From: Corynebacterium epidermidicanis
Lineage (GTDB): Bacteria; Actinomycetota; Actinomycetes; Mycobacteriales; Mycobacteriaceae
NCBI RefSeq assembly: GCF_001021025.1
Contig: NZ_CP011541.1
Location: forward strand, 434,001 to 498,000
Length of the DNA stretch: 64,000 nt
Direction: 5' to 3'
Positions 44,249 through 55,182 of this stretch are shown here, in pieces. The notes under the pieces are model-generated. The model had not been told where the DNA came from and searched no databases. It saw only the letters and a program-made list of their open reading frames with translations. Positions within the stretch are counted from its first letter, which is position 1; each line of letters starts with the position of its first letter. Position numbers and translations under genes: made by a program.

Positions 44249-44965
44249 TTACGGTATACTTTGGATTTTCATTGCAACTGGGTCGTAGATGTATGATTTG
44301 AACGGTTTTCGGATGCAAATCGGGTCGCTAAGAGTTTGGACTCCGTCAGTGTTGATGAAAAACGTATTGCATTTTTGGATTGTGTTCGCCGTGAAAATTT
44401 TAGAAAACAGAGAATCAATCAAATCTTGAGAATTCCTTTCTTGATCCTGCTGCATAACGGAGGAATCTTCAAAACTAACGGTTGCCGGTTTAACCTTCAA
44501 GTTTGCATCATCGATTATGCACAAAATTTCTATGGTTTCATTGTTTGAAGGATTGGTGATGGGGGAAAGTAAGATGGTAAATATATCTTTTGCGACATGC
44601 CATATATATTTAGTTTCTAGTCGGTTAAGAAAACTGATTAGGCTTGGAGATGCTTCGGCGTTAAATTTGCTTGATTTGACGCAAACCGGCGGGGCCGATT
44701 TGATGGAGACACCGATTTCTTTAAAAATATGATTGAGTTCTTATGATTTGGGAAAATCAGAATTTTCCTTCGAATTATATTTCACCAAAAAGGGGGATTG
44801 GTTGAAATCTAGAAATTCCGGATTGTTGATCGGGAATACCAACGAATTATCTTGGCCAAAGAAAATCGTGGTATGGGAGGTAATCCCTAAAAGCTCAATC
44901 ATGGTTGAATGGAGCCGAAATTGTTCTTGAGCTTGCAGGCGCAAATTAGAATGAGGAATGTTCAC
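44249..44965 (-). pseudogene. Broken AT-rich gene after the LGFP toxin, candidate immunity gene
   Basis: One minus-strand frame of about 238 codons is interrupted by a single TAA at 44741-44743; the halves read ...FDFNQSPFLVKYNSKEN and ...SFLNRLETKYIWHVAKDIF. AAAGGAG lies five bases before an ATT (44959) where an ATG would be expected, so the start codon may also be mutated; GTG 44965 directly abuts the ribosome binding site. The region is far more A/T-rich than its neighbours, as is common for imported immunity genes. I recognise no family. The strip 44131-44248 is intergenic. Confidence 0.55.
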
Positions 44966-44998
44966 TCCTTTAAAAGTCGCAATAATTGCAGCGGAGGA

Positions 44999-46722
44999 TT
45001 AGTGTGTATGACATTTTCCTCCAGGAAAGCTTGTCACTACAAGATCGTTGCTGTCGGAAACGATTGATGAGGGGTCTATTGTCATAGCTATTGTGCCGCG
45101 CACCTTATCGACAAGGTAAACTTGGGCTGAATAGCAAGTCGAATTGCGTTCTTGGCTGTTTTTCCAATAGTCTGCGTCAGTGAATGCCTTGGTCATACTC
45201 ATATCTGCAAGGTCCATCCAGCCGATGCCTTCAATAGCGGCTAGGGTTTGCCACTCTTTCATGTGTCGGCGTTTGATGTGCCGAAAACCGCTGGTTTGAC
45301 CGTCTCGTGGCCCGCACTTAAGGTCAATTTTGTGTCCTCGATGAACCCCATAGTTGCCGGTCCAGGACTTAATAACCTTATCTTCCGAAGTAGTAAAACC
45401 GCATGCAGCCCAAGGGGGAATGCTTTCGGTTCGAGAGATCGAGGCGAAAGTGCCGATGTTTGGGGAGTCGTTTGGCGACCACACCGGATTCCGCGACCAT
45501 GTTAGGTTAGCGATATCAGCTTCTGCAACAAAACGACGCTGCAAAGACTGGATTAGCAGATTATTTAGTTGTTTCCCGCCAAACATTGAAGTCCCTGCTG
45601 CGTCGAGCTCATTCTCAAGCACCAGGACTTGATGTTCAAAATCTTGAACCGGCCCACCGAATTCATCGTTATAGGCATCGGAAACTGGGTAACCGAATCG
45701 GCCCCGTTCGTATCCAGATATAGACCAAGCTTCGAGGATGAGATCAAGAATTGTGTGTGCACCGTAGCTTGGGTGCCAGTAGATCATGCCGAGTGCGAAG
45801 CGGTTGTAGCGGCCTACTCCGTCTGGGGTGCCTTCTTCGTCGGTGGCTGGGTAGCCGAGTGGGCCACGTTCTTCACCGGTTTCTACCCATTTTTCCAGGA
45901 TCTTGCCTTCGATAGACACCACACCGGATAGGGAGCCGTAGATGCGGCCGCGTTGGAAGTATTGTTTGCGTCCTACTCCGTCGCCGGTGCCGATTTCATC
46001 GGATGTGGGGTAGCCAAGGCGGCCTAGTTCCCACCCGTTACGCGCCCACACTATGGAATTGTGGGTGGTGACGGACCAGGCTCCGGTGTCGGGGTGCCAG
46101 TAGATGAAGCCGTTGTCGAATTCGGTGCGTTTACCCACTCCGTCAGGGTTGGTTAACTCGTTGGACTTGGGTAGGCCGAGGAAGGAGACGGGGGTTTGTC
46201 CGGCCCAGGTTACAGCCATGGATTCGTATTTCGCGCGGATGGCACCGCAGACCTGGAAGCTGGAGGGCCAGTAGGTGCGGCAGTTATCTGCTGCAAAGGT
46301 CCGGATGATGGGTGGTTGGCCTGGTGCGGTGATGCCTTGTTCGCGGGCTTCTTGAACCTCGGCTTGGTCGGCTTCGTGTTTGGTGACGCCTGTGGGCAGT
46401 GGGATGCGGTCAGACCGCATCTTGCCTGGGTTGATCACAGGTTGTGGGGCGCCGAGATCGGCGGGAAGTGTGCGTTCTAGTTCGTGGTTGTCCACAGTGT
46501 TTTTGTTCATGCCGGGTTCGTTGAAGTCTCAGTCTGAGGTGTCTACCTGGCGGTAGTGGTCTGGTTCGTAGGGCGGGATGAAGGACGCATCGCCCGTCAC
46601 CGCGGTTGCTTGAGCCCTAGCCTGTGCCGGCGCGGTTTGCGCGTGAGCAGTTACAGGTAGGAACAGGCAGGTCGCTGCCACGGTTAAGGTAGCTCCGAGT
46701 TTTTTTTTAAGGTACGCATCAT
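44999..46722 (-). pseudogene. LGFP-repeat secreted toxin, inactivated copy
   Basis: Paralogue of the intact gene at 52113-53756 over the signal peptide and LGFP repeats (units such as LGYPATDEEGTPDGVGRY), with a different C-terminal domain. Two lesions: a run of nine A (46700-46708 on the plus strand as T) where the intact copy has seven shifts the frame after the ATG at 46722, and TGG in VDTSDWDF is TGA, stopping the protein near residue 70. The frame from ATG 46510 remains open but lacks a signal peptide. The C-terminal part has KCGPRDGQTSGFRHIKRRHMKEW, reminiscent of HI..RH nuclease toxins of the BECR/EndoU type; this is only a suggestion. Confidence 0.8.
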
Positions 46723-46812
46723 GGCAGGTATCCTCCACGGTTTTATAGGCTCTTGCTCAGAATCTTAAGCGAAACCTGTCTGCGTGTCTTGGTAACTAGC
46801 CAACCCACTACG

Positions 46813-47460
46813 ATGGAACCCGTGCTTGTACTCGCAATTGATTCTGCCACCCCTACTGTCGTCGCAGGCGTCGTTGATTCCGACACCGACGAAGTGTTGG
46901 GGGAGACCATTCTCGAAAACTGCCGTGACCACAACGAACAGCTGGTTCCGGCCACGCAAGCCGCGTTGAACAAGGCTGGCAAGACGTTTCAGGACATCCA
47001 CGCTATCGTCGTCGGCACCGGTCCGGGGCCGTTCACCGGCTTGCGGGTAGGTATGGCAACTGCCGCGGCCTTCGGGGATGCCTTGGGGATTCCGGTCCAT
47101 GGTGTGTGTTCCCTGGACGCTATCGCCGTGCAGATTCCGGCGGAACAGAAGGTTGTGGCCATTGACGCGCGGCGTCGAGAAGCATACTGGGCGCGGTATG
47201 AGGGGGAGCGGGTCGGCGAGCCGCAGGTTACTCCGTATGACCAAGTGCCGCGGGTCGGCGAGATGAACGCGCCTGCGAACCTCGCGGAACACTTTCCCGA
47301 GGCCACCCATGATTTGTACCCGACTCCGCTGGCATTGGTGCAGGTTGCCTCGTTGGGCGAACAGCCAGGACCGCTGCAGCCCTTGTACTTGCGGCGGCCG
47401 GACGCGAAGGAGCCTAAGCCAAAGCCGAAGAGCCCAGCGATCCCGGACGTGCAGCTGTGA
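46813..47460 (+). CDS. tsaB: tRNA t6A biosynthesis protein TsaB
   Basis: 215 residues: LVLAIDSATPTVVAGVV start and GTGPGPFTGLRVGMATAAAFG. TsaB pairs with TsaD in making t6A. ATG 46813 is chosen because the upstream part of the frame has no homology to the family. The last 4 bp overlap rimI (GTGA). Confidence 0.95.
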   Translation: MEPVLVLAIDSATPTVVAGVVDSDTDEVLGETILENCRDHNEQLVPATQAALNKAGKTFQDIHAIVVGTGPGPFTGLRVGMATAAAFGDALGIPVHGVCSLDAIAVQIPAEQKVVAIDARRREAYWARYEGERVGEPQVTPYDQVPRVGEMNAPANLAEHFPEATHDLYPTPLALVQVASLGEQPGPLQPLYLRRPDAKEPKPKPKSPAIPDVQL

Positions 47461-47918
47461 ACTGGGAGGTAAGGCGCCTCGTAATTAATGACGCAGCGCG
47501 GTGTGCTGAGCTTGAGCAGCAACTTTTTGCTGGGGACGACCCGTGGCCAGCAGCGGCGTTTGAGCAGGAGTTCGCGCAGCCGAACAACTTCTACCTCGGC
47601 GTAGAAATTGACGGAAATCTTGTGGGTTATGCCGGGCTGAGCTTGCTGGGGTCGCTTAAGGAGCCGGAATTTGAGATCCATACCATCGGCGTCGACCCGG
47701 CCCACCAGCGCAAAGGAATCGCGGGTGAGCTCATGGATCAGCTCATGCACGCAGCTGACCAGTATCAAGGGCCGGTTTTCCTTGAAGTGCGTACGGATAA
47801 TGAACCGGCGATCGCCATGTATGAAAAGTATGGCTTCGAGCGGATGGGTTTGCGCAAGAACTATTATCAGCCCTCAGGGGCCGATGCTTACACGATGAAA
47901 CGGGAGCCTAAGAAATGA
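47457..47918 (+). CDS. rimI: Ribosomal protein S18 alanine N-acetyltransferase RimI
   Basis: 153-residue GNAT enzyme with [21 protein letters not shown] (in part [16 protein letters not shown]), the acetyl-CoA site QRKGIA, and [20 protein letters not shown]. It sits between tsaB and tsaD with 4-bp overlaps on both sides, the usual actinobacterial arrangement. It acetylates the S18 N-terminus in the family model. Confidence 0.93.
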   Translation: MNWEVRRLVINDAARCAELEQQLFAGDDPWPAAAFEQEFAQPNNFYLGVEIDGNLVGYAGLSLLGSLKEPEFEIHTIGVDPAHQRKGIAGELMDQLMHAADQYQGPVFLEVRTDNEPAIAMYEKYGFERMGLRKNYYQPSGADAYTMKREPKK

Positions 47919-48940
47919 TCATCCTCGGAATTGAATCCTCCTGCGATGAAACAGGTGTCGGAATCGTGCGCCTGGACCCTGACACTGGCGACGTAGAGAT
48001 CCTCGCTGATCAGGTTGCTTCCTCAATGGAACAGCACGCCCGCTTCGGCGGCGTCGTGCCGGAAATTGCCTCCCGGGCGCATTTGGAAGCTATGCAGCCG
48101 GTGATGCGTGCTGCATTGAAGGAGGCTGGCATTGAGAAGCCGGACGTGGTCGCCGCAACCGTAGGGCCTGGTCTTGCAGGTGCGTTGCTGGTCGGGGCGT
48201 CGGCGGCGAAGGCCTATGCCGCGGCCTGGAGCGTGCCGTTTTATGGCATCAACCACTTGGGTGGGCACGTGGCGGTCGCAAATCTAGAAGGGGAGAAGCT
48301 GCCGCACTCGGTCGCGTTGTTGGTCTCTGGCGGGCACACGCAGCTGCTGGAGGTTGATTCCGTGGGCGCCCCGATGCGTGAGCTTGGCGCCACGCTGGAT
48401 GACGCCGCTGGTGAAGCCTACGACAAGGTCGCCCGACTCCTCGGGCTGGGCTACCCGGGTGGCCCTGTCATCGATCGACTCGCCAAGCAGGGCGAGGCGA
48501 ATATCGACTTCCCCCGCGCCCTGCGTGGCTCCCTAGACTTCTCCTTTTCTGGCCTGAAGACCGCAGTTGCCCGCTACGTTGAGGCTGCCGAGCGTGAGGG
48601 TCGCCAGATCGTAGTCGAGGACGTCTGCGCGTCCTTCCAGGAGGCAGTGTGCGATGCGCTGACCAAGAAGGCCGTGCGCGCTTGCCAGGAAGTGGGTGCC
48701 TCCGTGCTGCTGCTCGGCGGCGGGGTGGCGGCGAACTCCCGGTTGCGCGAGCTTGCTTCTCGACGCTGTGCCTCAGCTGGAATCGAACTGCGAGTACCTC
48801 GCTTTAAGCTCTGTACTGATAACGGTGTGATGATCGCAGCGCTCGGCGCGCAGCGAGTCTTCGAGGGCCATGAGCCATCCGGGTTGTCGATTGGTTGTGA
48901 TCCTTCGCTTGAGGTGGAAGTGCCGCAGGTGTACGCGTAG
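47915..48940 (+). CDS. tsaD: tRNA N6-adenosine threonylcarbamoyltransferase TsaD
   Basis: 341 residues: [16 protein letters not shown] start, metal-binding histidines in [23 protein letters not shown], and SFSGLKTAV. It transfers threonylcarbamoyl to A37 of ANN-decoding tRNAs. Essential in most bacteria; it lies between the two LGFP toxin paralogues. Confidence 0.97.
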   Translation: MIILGIESSCDETGVGIVRLDPDTGDVEILADQVASSMEQHARFGGVVPEIASRAHLEAMQPVMRAALKEAGIEKPDVVAATVGPGLAGALLVGASAAKAYAAAWSVPFYGINHLGGHVAVANLEGEKLPHSVALLVSGGHTQLLEVDSVGAPMRELGATLDDAAGEAYDKVARLLGLGYPGGPVIDRLAKQGEANIDFPRALRGSLDFSFSGLKTAVARYVEAAEREGRQIVVEDVCASFQEAVCDALTKKAVRACQEVGASVLLLGGGVAANSRLRELASRRCASAGIELRVPRFKLCTDNGVMIAALGAQRVFEGHEPSGLSIGCDPSLEVEVPQVYA

Positions 48941-49040
48941 CGGTGGCTAGAAAGCTTCACCCAGCGGAATGGTGAGAGGGCAGGTACGCTAACAAACACG
49001 TCTGTGTTTACAGCCAGCTGCCTACACAAGGGAAGATAAA

Positions 49041-49460
49041 ATGACCATCGGATACCTCGTTAATCCTGATCTCACCAGCCGTAAGATCGAGTTCGAGTTG
49101 GAGCATGCTGCCCAATTCTTGGGCCGCGTTGATAACGAGCGCGTCTCGGTAGCCTTCCAGGAAGACGGCAAGACCCTTGCTGCGCTCTACTCCTCGGATG
49201 CGAAAAGCGAAGGTGCGGAGCCTAACCCGGTCGCTTCGATGGCGAAGAATGAAGCAGCTACCGGAAATTCTGCGTTCTTTACTGACCCGACCTCTGCGAT
49301 CTGTGGCCCAGTTATCTTCGTGGGTGCCGAAGGCGCCGACATCACCGATGCCGACATCGAGCGTGTGGAAGATGGCATTCGGGCTGCTCGAAACTACAAA
49401 GAGGACGAGCCGGAGGACTACAGCTTGTGGCGCGGTGCGGTTTTGAACCTGAATCGCTAA
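49041..49460 (+). CDS. Conserved corynebacterial protein of unknown function
   Basis: 139 residues, start ATG 49041 after GGGAAGATAAA. The sequence MTIGYLVNPDLTSRKIEFEL ... IFVGAEGADITDADIERVEDGI is soluble and acidic, with no signal peptide or membrane segment. I do not recognise the family. Its end LWRGAVLNLNR is followed by a decamer copy and a terminator before groES. It may be a stand-alone gene. Confidence 0.75.
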   Translation: MTIGYLVNPDLTSRKIEFELEHAAQFLGRVDNERVSVAFQEDGKTLAALYSSDAKSEGAEPNPVASMAKNEAATGNSAFFTDPTSAICGPVIFVGAEGADITDADIERVEDGIRAARNYKEDEPEDYSLWRGAVLNLNR

Positions 49461-49481
49461 CTACTGGGCGTCGATAAGTTT

Positions 49482-49508
49482 GCCGGTCCTTGCGGGGGTC
49501 GGCTTTTT
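49482..49508 (+). terminator. Terminator before the groES promoter
   Basis: GCCGGTCC pairs with GGGTCGGC (two G-T pairs), followed by TTTTT. Confidence 0.7.
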
Positions 49509-49530
49509 AAGCACCTGCTGTCGTTGCGCG

Positions 49531-49557
49531 CTAGCACTCGCAAGGGTAGAGTGCTAG
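49531..49557. promoter_or_regulatory. CIRCE element (HrcA operator) of groESL
   Basis: CTAGCACTC, nine bases, GAGTGCTAG: an exact CIRCE inverted repeat about 90 bp before groES. HrcA repression with heat induction is expected from the known system. Confidence 0.95.
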
Positions 49558-49644
49558 CAGGTTGTCAAACACAGTTGTTCACCCGCGACGACGGCTGTGC
49601 AGGTATCGCAACCGGCACATCAAACTCATCAAGGAGCGTTAATC

Positions 49645-49938
49645 GTGGCAAACATCAAGCCGCTCGAAGACAAGATTCTGGTCCAGATCAACGAAGCTGA
49701 GACCACCACCGCGTCTGGCCTGGTCATTCCAGACTCCGCAAAGGAGAAGCCACAGGAGGCAACTGTCATCGCCGTCGGCGCTGGCCGTTTCGACGAAGAT
49801 GGCGAGCGTATCCCAATGGACGTCAAGGTTGGCGACGTTGTGATCTTCTCCAAGTACGGCGGAACCGAAATCAAGTACCAGGGCGAGGAGTACCTCATCC
49901 TGTCTCAGCGCGACGTGCTCGCTGTCATCGAAAAGTAG
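49645..49938 (+). CDS. groES: Co-chaperonin GroES
   Basis: 97 residues starting at GTG 49645 (AAGGAG ten bases before): [13 protein letters not shown], mobile loop [17 protein letters not shown], and the roof loop region. It caps the GroEL chamber. groEL follows after 7 bp. Confidence 0.97.
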   Translation: MANIKPLEDKILVQINEAETTTASGLVIPDSAKEKPQEATVIAVGAGRFDEDGERIPMDVKVGDVVIFSKYGGTEIKYQGEEYLILSQRDVLAVIEK

Positions 49939-49945
49939 GCCGTAG

Positions 49946-51568
<1,623 letters not shown>

Positions 51569-51583
51569 TTAAGAAAAGCGCTC

Positions 51584-51620
51584 CGGAGCCCGCTTATGTT
51601 TGATGCATAAGCGGGCTCCG
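51584..51620. terminator. Convergent terminator between groEL and the lipoprotein gene
   Basis: Perfect 15-bp stem CGGAGCCCGCTTATG/CATAAGCGGGCTCCG (51584-51598, 51606-51620) with a 7-nt loop. Confidence 0.85.
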
Positions 51621-51632
51621 TGCGTGATTCAT

Positions 51633-52112
51633 CTAGCTGTTAAACCTAGTTTGGCAATGGGCGAACTTGTCGATATTGGAAACCTGATGATCGCCAGTGA
51701 TCAGCTCTCCGTCCTTTAGCGCGAGAAGCTCCTCCCTCGTGGCATGAACTGAGCGAGTTCTGGTGTCTGCACTGGGCGCAACTGCGTAAATGTGGAATTC
51801 ACCGATATTCTGCGTGAAAATTGGGAGGCTATCGGTGGCGTTCGGATCGATGGAGTAGGACATTTCAAATGGCGAGGCGTGTGGAGAATCGAGTGGAATC
51901 AGCTTTGCGAAGCGCTGAGACGGTGAGGTAGCGGTAAATCTAACATCCATCAAAGGGGCATCACACGGATTTATCAAGACAGCCACCCTGTCGTTACTCA
52001 CCTTTTTGATTGCTACTTGTCCGATCCATTTGGTTTGGACATCGTTTCCACAGCCAAAAAGGAACATGGTTGTAAAACAGGTAGCAACCATCAAAGATAT
52101 TTTGCGTCGCAC
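51633..52112 (-). CDS. Lipoprotein, candidate immunity protein to the LGFP-PLA2 protein
   Basis: 159 residues with a lipoprotein signal peptide (RRKISLMVATCFTTMFLFGC, lipobox LFGC). The mature part has no recognised family (VAVLINPCDAPLMDVRF..., ELLALKDGELITGDHQ) and has two further cysteines. GTG 52112 follows the toxin stop with no gap, with GGAGAATAG inside the toxin's last codons, so the two are made together. An extracytoplasmic lipoprotein beside a secreted phospholipase is where an immunity protein would be needed; that role is inferred. Confidence 0.75.
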   Translation of the reverse strand: MRRKISLMVATCFTTMFLFGCGNDVQTKWIGQVAIKKVSNDRVAVLINPCDAPLMDVRFTATSPSQRFAKLIPLDSPHASPFEMSYSIDPNATDSLPIFTQNIGEFHIYAVAPSADTRTRSVHATREELLALKDGELITGDHQVSNIDKFAHCQTRFNS

Positions 52113-53756
52113 CTATTCTCCTACTATCCCGAAGTAGTTTTTGTGATGTCGAGCCACAACAGCTCCCCAGTAAGTATGCGCGACTTCTATGCACGTTGGG
52201 GTGGCCCATGCTTTGTCAACAGTTTCATTTATGCATACAGTGCCCATGTGTGCATAAAACACTGTGTCACACTCTCGCATTCGCTCACGCCTCACTGGTG
52301 CGAAGACTGAGTCTTGTGTTTCTGTTGGGTATTGATTTCTAACCCGGATGTAGCACATGTCATGTCGAGCACAGGCGCCTCGGAAGTTTACTGATACGCC
52401 CAGTATGTTCCATGCGTCAGGCGAACTTGTGCAGAAGTCATCAAGCCCATATGTATTTCGATATTCATAGTCGTCTGGAATCGTCACCCCGCCGACATTG
52501 GGGTTGTTGGGAAATGGTAGTGAGTCTGCAGTGACGTATGGTCGTATGGTGGGGGAGTTGGGGATGGGTTCTTCGGTGATGAAGATGTCGGGGATTAAGT
52601 TGCTTATGTCTTTTCCATTGACATTTCTACTTCCTAGTGCGCTAATTTCGTGAAATAGATCGAAATCGCCGTGTTCGAATCTTTGGTGTCCGTCACCCGA
52701 TGGTAGAGGTTGGGAGTCTTCGATTGGGTAGCCCCACTTTGAGCGTTCCCAGCCGTGTTTGCCCCACATCGTTGCGACCAGGGGATTGAGCCAGTGTGCG
52801 CCGTGGTTGGGGTGCCAGTAGATCATGCCGAGTGCGAAGCGGTTGTAGCGGCCTACTCCGTCCGGGGTGCCTTCTTCGTCGGTGGCTGGGTAGCCGAGTG
52901 GGCCTTTTTCTTCACCGGTTTCTACCCATTTTTCCAGGATTTTTCCTTCGATAGACACCACGCCGGATAGGGAGCCGTAGATGCGGCCGCGTTGGAAGTA
53001 TTGTTTGCGTCCTACTCCGTCGCCGGTGCCGATTTCATCGGATGTGGGGTAGCCGAGGCGTCCTAGTTCCCACCCGTTACGCGCCCACACTATGGAGTTG
53101 TGGGTGGTGACTGACCAGGCTCCGGTGTCGGGGTGCCAGTAGATGAAGCCGTTATCGAATTCGGTGCGTTTGCCCACTCCGTCGGGGTTGGTCAGTTCGT
53201 TGGACTTGGGCAGGCCGAGGAATGAAACGGGGGTTTGTCCGGCCCAGGTGATGGCCATGGATTCGTATTTCGCGCGGATGGCACCGCAGACTTGGAAGCT
53301 GGAGGGCCAGTAGGTGCGGCAGTTATCGGCTGCGAAGGTGCGGATGATGGGTGGTTGGCCTGGTGCGGTGATGCCTTGTTCGCGGGCTTCTTGGATCTCG
53401 GCCTGGTCTGCTTCTTCTTTGGTGACCCCTTCGGGCAGTGGGATGCGGTCGGAGCGCATCTTGCCTGGGGTGATCACAGGTTGCGGGTCGCCGAGATCGG
53501 CGGGAAGTGTGCGTTCCAACTCATGGTTGTCGATGGTGTTTTTGTTCATGCCGGGTTCGTTGAAGTCCCAGTCTGAGGTATCAACCTGACGGTAGTGGTC
53601 TGGTTCGTACGGCGGGATGAACGATTCTGTGGCTACCTGCTGGTTGCTAGCCGGTGGTGTGAGTTCGATTTCTTGGGCTGTGGCAATAACGGGGGTGAAT
53701 ACGCTAGTGGCGATCACGGTTAATACTGCCCCGAGTTTTTTTAGGTTCAGCTTCAT
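52113..53756 (-). CDS. Secreted LGFP-repeat protein with phospholipase A2-like domain
   Basis: 547 residues. A signal peptide (MKLNLKKLGAVLTVIATSVF, cut near ATA-QE) precedes a conserved N-terminal block (FIPPYEPDHYRQVDTSDWDF). Four to five LGFP repeats over about residues 150-370 follow (for example LGRLGYPTSDEIGTGDGVGR). LGFP repeats are thought to bind the mycolic-acid cell envelope. The last 150 residues have LDDFCTSSPDAWNILGVSVNF, CARHDMCY and RERMRECDTVFY: the C..HD.C motif with the Cys network of prokaryotic secreted PLA2. The paralogue at 44999-46722 shares the first 370 residues but has another C-terminal domain, the pattern of polymorphic toxins. Confidence 0.85.
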   Translation of the reverse strand: MKLNLKKLGAVLTVIATSVFTPVIATAQEIELTPPASNQQVATESFIPPYEPDHYRQVDTSDWDFNEPGMNKNTIDNHELERTLPADLGDPQPVITPGKMRSDRIPLPEGVTKEEADQAEIQEAREQGITAPGQPPIIRTFAADNCRTYWPSSFQVCGAIRAKYESMAITWAGQTPVSFLGLPKSNELTNPDGVGKRTEFDNGFIYWHPDTGAWSVTTHNSIVWARNGWELGRLGYPTSDEIGTGDGVGRKQYFQRGRIYGSLSGVVSIEGKILEKWVETGEEKGPLGYPATDEEGTPDGVGRYNRFALGMIYWHPNHGAHWLNPLVATMWGKHGWERSKWGYPIEDSQPLPSGDGHQRFEHGDFDLFHEISALGSRNVNGKDISNLIPDIFITEEPIPNSPTIRPYVTADSLPFPNNPNVGGVTIPDDYEYRNTYGLDDFCTSSPDAWNILGVSVNFRGACARHDMCYIRVRNQYPTETQDSVFAPVRRERMRECDTVFYAHMGTVCINETVDKAWATPTCIEVAHTYWGAVVARHHKNYFGIVGE

Positions 53757-53878
53757 GGCCTATGCGTTCCTTAGAAGGGCGAAGGTTATCGGTGCTGTCA
53801 AAGGTGTTACTGGCACCTGTCAAGAAGCTTAAGGTATTAGCCGGAAATTGTCTCGGGGAAAGTTGTGACTAAGCAAAA

Positions 53879-53915
53879 GCTGGATTTTGTCCGGGGGGCC
53901 GAGCCAAAATCCAGC
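53879..53915 (-). terminator. Terminator of whiB
   Basis: GCTGGATTTT (53879-53888) pairs with AAAATCCAGC (53906-53915); on the minus strand it is followed by TTTTGCTT. Confidence 0.8.
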
Positions 53916-53938
53916 CTTAGCGTTCAGTGAAAACGGAA

Positions 53939-54244
53939 CTAAACCACCATGCGGCGGTTGCGGTTGCCGCGACGAGGGCGAAGGAGGAGGTCGCGCTCGG
54001 ATTCGCTGAGGCCACCCCAAATGCCATACGGCTCAGCAACTTCGAGGGCGTGGGCGCGGCATTGCAGCATTACCGGGCATTCGCGGCAGATCGCCTTGGC
54101 GCGGCTCTCGCGTTGAGCTCGCGCACGACCGCGCTCGCCGTCTGGATGAAAGAAGACGGCAGAATCTTCGCCTCGGCATGCGCCGTGGAGCTGCCAATCC
54201 CAAAAGTCAGCGTTCGGGCCGGGAAGCTGGCTTGGCTGTGGCAC
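53939..54244 (-). CDS. whiB: WhiB-family iron-sulfur regulator
   Basis: 101 residues with the four cluster cysteines (GACRGED, ICRECPVMLQC), the turn EPYGIWGGLSE and a basic C-terminal tail RPRRGNRNRR. GTG 54244 follows GAGGAGGAA. WhiB proteins bind 4Fe-4S and act with the primary sigma factor; this one is near sigD as in other corynebacteria. Which WhiB subclass (WhcB/WhiB3-like) is uncertain. Confidence 0.93.
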   Translation of the reverse strand: MPQPSQLPGPNADFWDWQLHGACRGEDSAVFFHPDGERGRARAQRESRAKAICRECPVMLQCRAHALEVAEPYGIWGGLSESERDLLLRPRRGNRNRRMVV

Positions 54245-54615
54245 GGGGTTCCTCCTCGAGTTCGGTCATACAAGCGAGATTTAGTGTTGAGGATGTTGGT
54301 TAACATTGGGTTGCGCATTCGTTGCCATTGTGTGGACTAATTGCGAAGGTTTGCTATTTTCCTCGAGTCGACCTGCGGGAACTGACGTAGATTAACGATT
54401 GATGAACTTTTGTCGTTGTAGGAATGTCGGAAGGTTGGACGTCGAAAAGGCCAGGTAAAAGGTAACGATTCGGTCACGGGAGCGCAGTTGATTAGGAAAC
54501 TCAATCGCTTATGAGTCACAATTGTTCTTTGTTTGTGGGTGCAGTTCTGCAGACTAAGATGGGAAAGAAGGTGCTTCGGTAAGAGAAAAATGCCGAAGCT
54601 ATTGAAAGGTGAGTC
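54245..54615. promoter_or_regulatory. Divergent promoter region of whiB and sigD
   Basis: 370 bp without a gene, more A/T-rich than its neighbours. It separates whiB (minus) from sigD (plus). GAAAGGTGA at the end serves the GTG start of sigD. I could not fix promoter boxes. Confidence 0.5.
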
Positions 54616-55182
54616 GTGAACGATTCTGAGCGCGAACTAGCGGAGCTGGTTCCCCAGGCTGCCGATGGTGATCGGCGCGCGCTGCAGCGAATCATCACGC
54701 TGATTCACCAACCGGTCCTACGTTATTGTCGCGCACGGGTCAGCGGTGGCCGGCATCCGACCCCGGACGATGTCACCCAAGAAGTATTGCTGGCGGTGGC
54801 GACGTCGATTAGCAACTATGTTGACCGGGGTCGGCCATTCATGGCGTTCGTCTACGGCATTGCCTCCAACAAGGTCGCTGATGCGCATCGCAGCTTTGCC
54901 CGGGATCTTTCTAATCCCACCGATGATGTTCCTGATTCTGCGCTCTTGCATGAGAATCCGGAAGAGTTTGCGCTGGTCAGCGATGGAAGTAACAGAGTCA
55001 TCAAACTTCTCGATTCATTAGGTGAGAAGGCCCGCGAAATCGTTACGCTTCGTGTTTTCGTGGGGCTTTCGGCGGAAGAAACCGCCGAAATTGTTGGTAG
55101 TACTCCAGGGGCTGTCCGAGTCGCGCAACACCGCGCACTCGCGGCACTTCGGAAGCAAGTGAATGGGCAGGAAATAGCATGA
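54616..55182 (+). CDS. sigD: ECF sigma factor SigD
   Basis: 188 residues: region 2 (PTPDDVTQEVLLAVATSI, FMAFVYGIASNKVADAHR) and region 4 (LGEKAREIVTLRVFVGLSAEETAEI, partly; GSTPGAVRVAQHRALAALR). In corynebacteria SigD controls cell-envelope genes. GTG 54616 is the start. The last 4 bp overlap the anti-sigma gene (ATGA), as expected of a sigma/anti-sigma pair. Confidence 0.93.
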   Translation: MNDSERELAELVPQAADGDRRALQRIITLIHQPVLRYCRARVSGGRHPTPDDVTQEVLLAVATSISNYVDRGRPFMAFVYGIASNKVADAHRSFARDLSNPTDDVPDSALLHENPEEFALVSDGSNRVIKLLDSLGEKAREIVTLRVFVGLSAEETAEIVGSTPGAVRVAQHRALAALRKQVNGQEIA

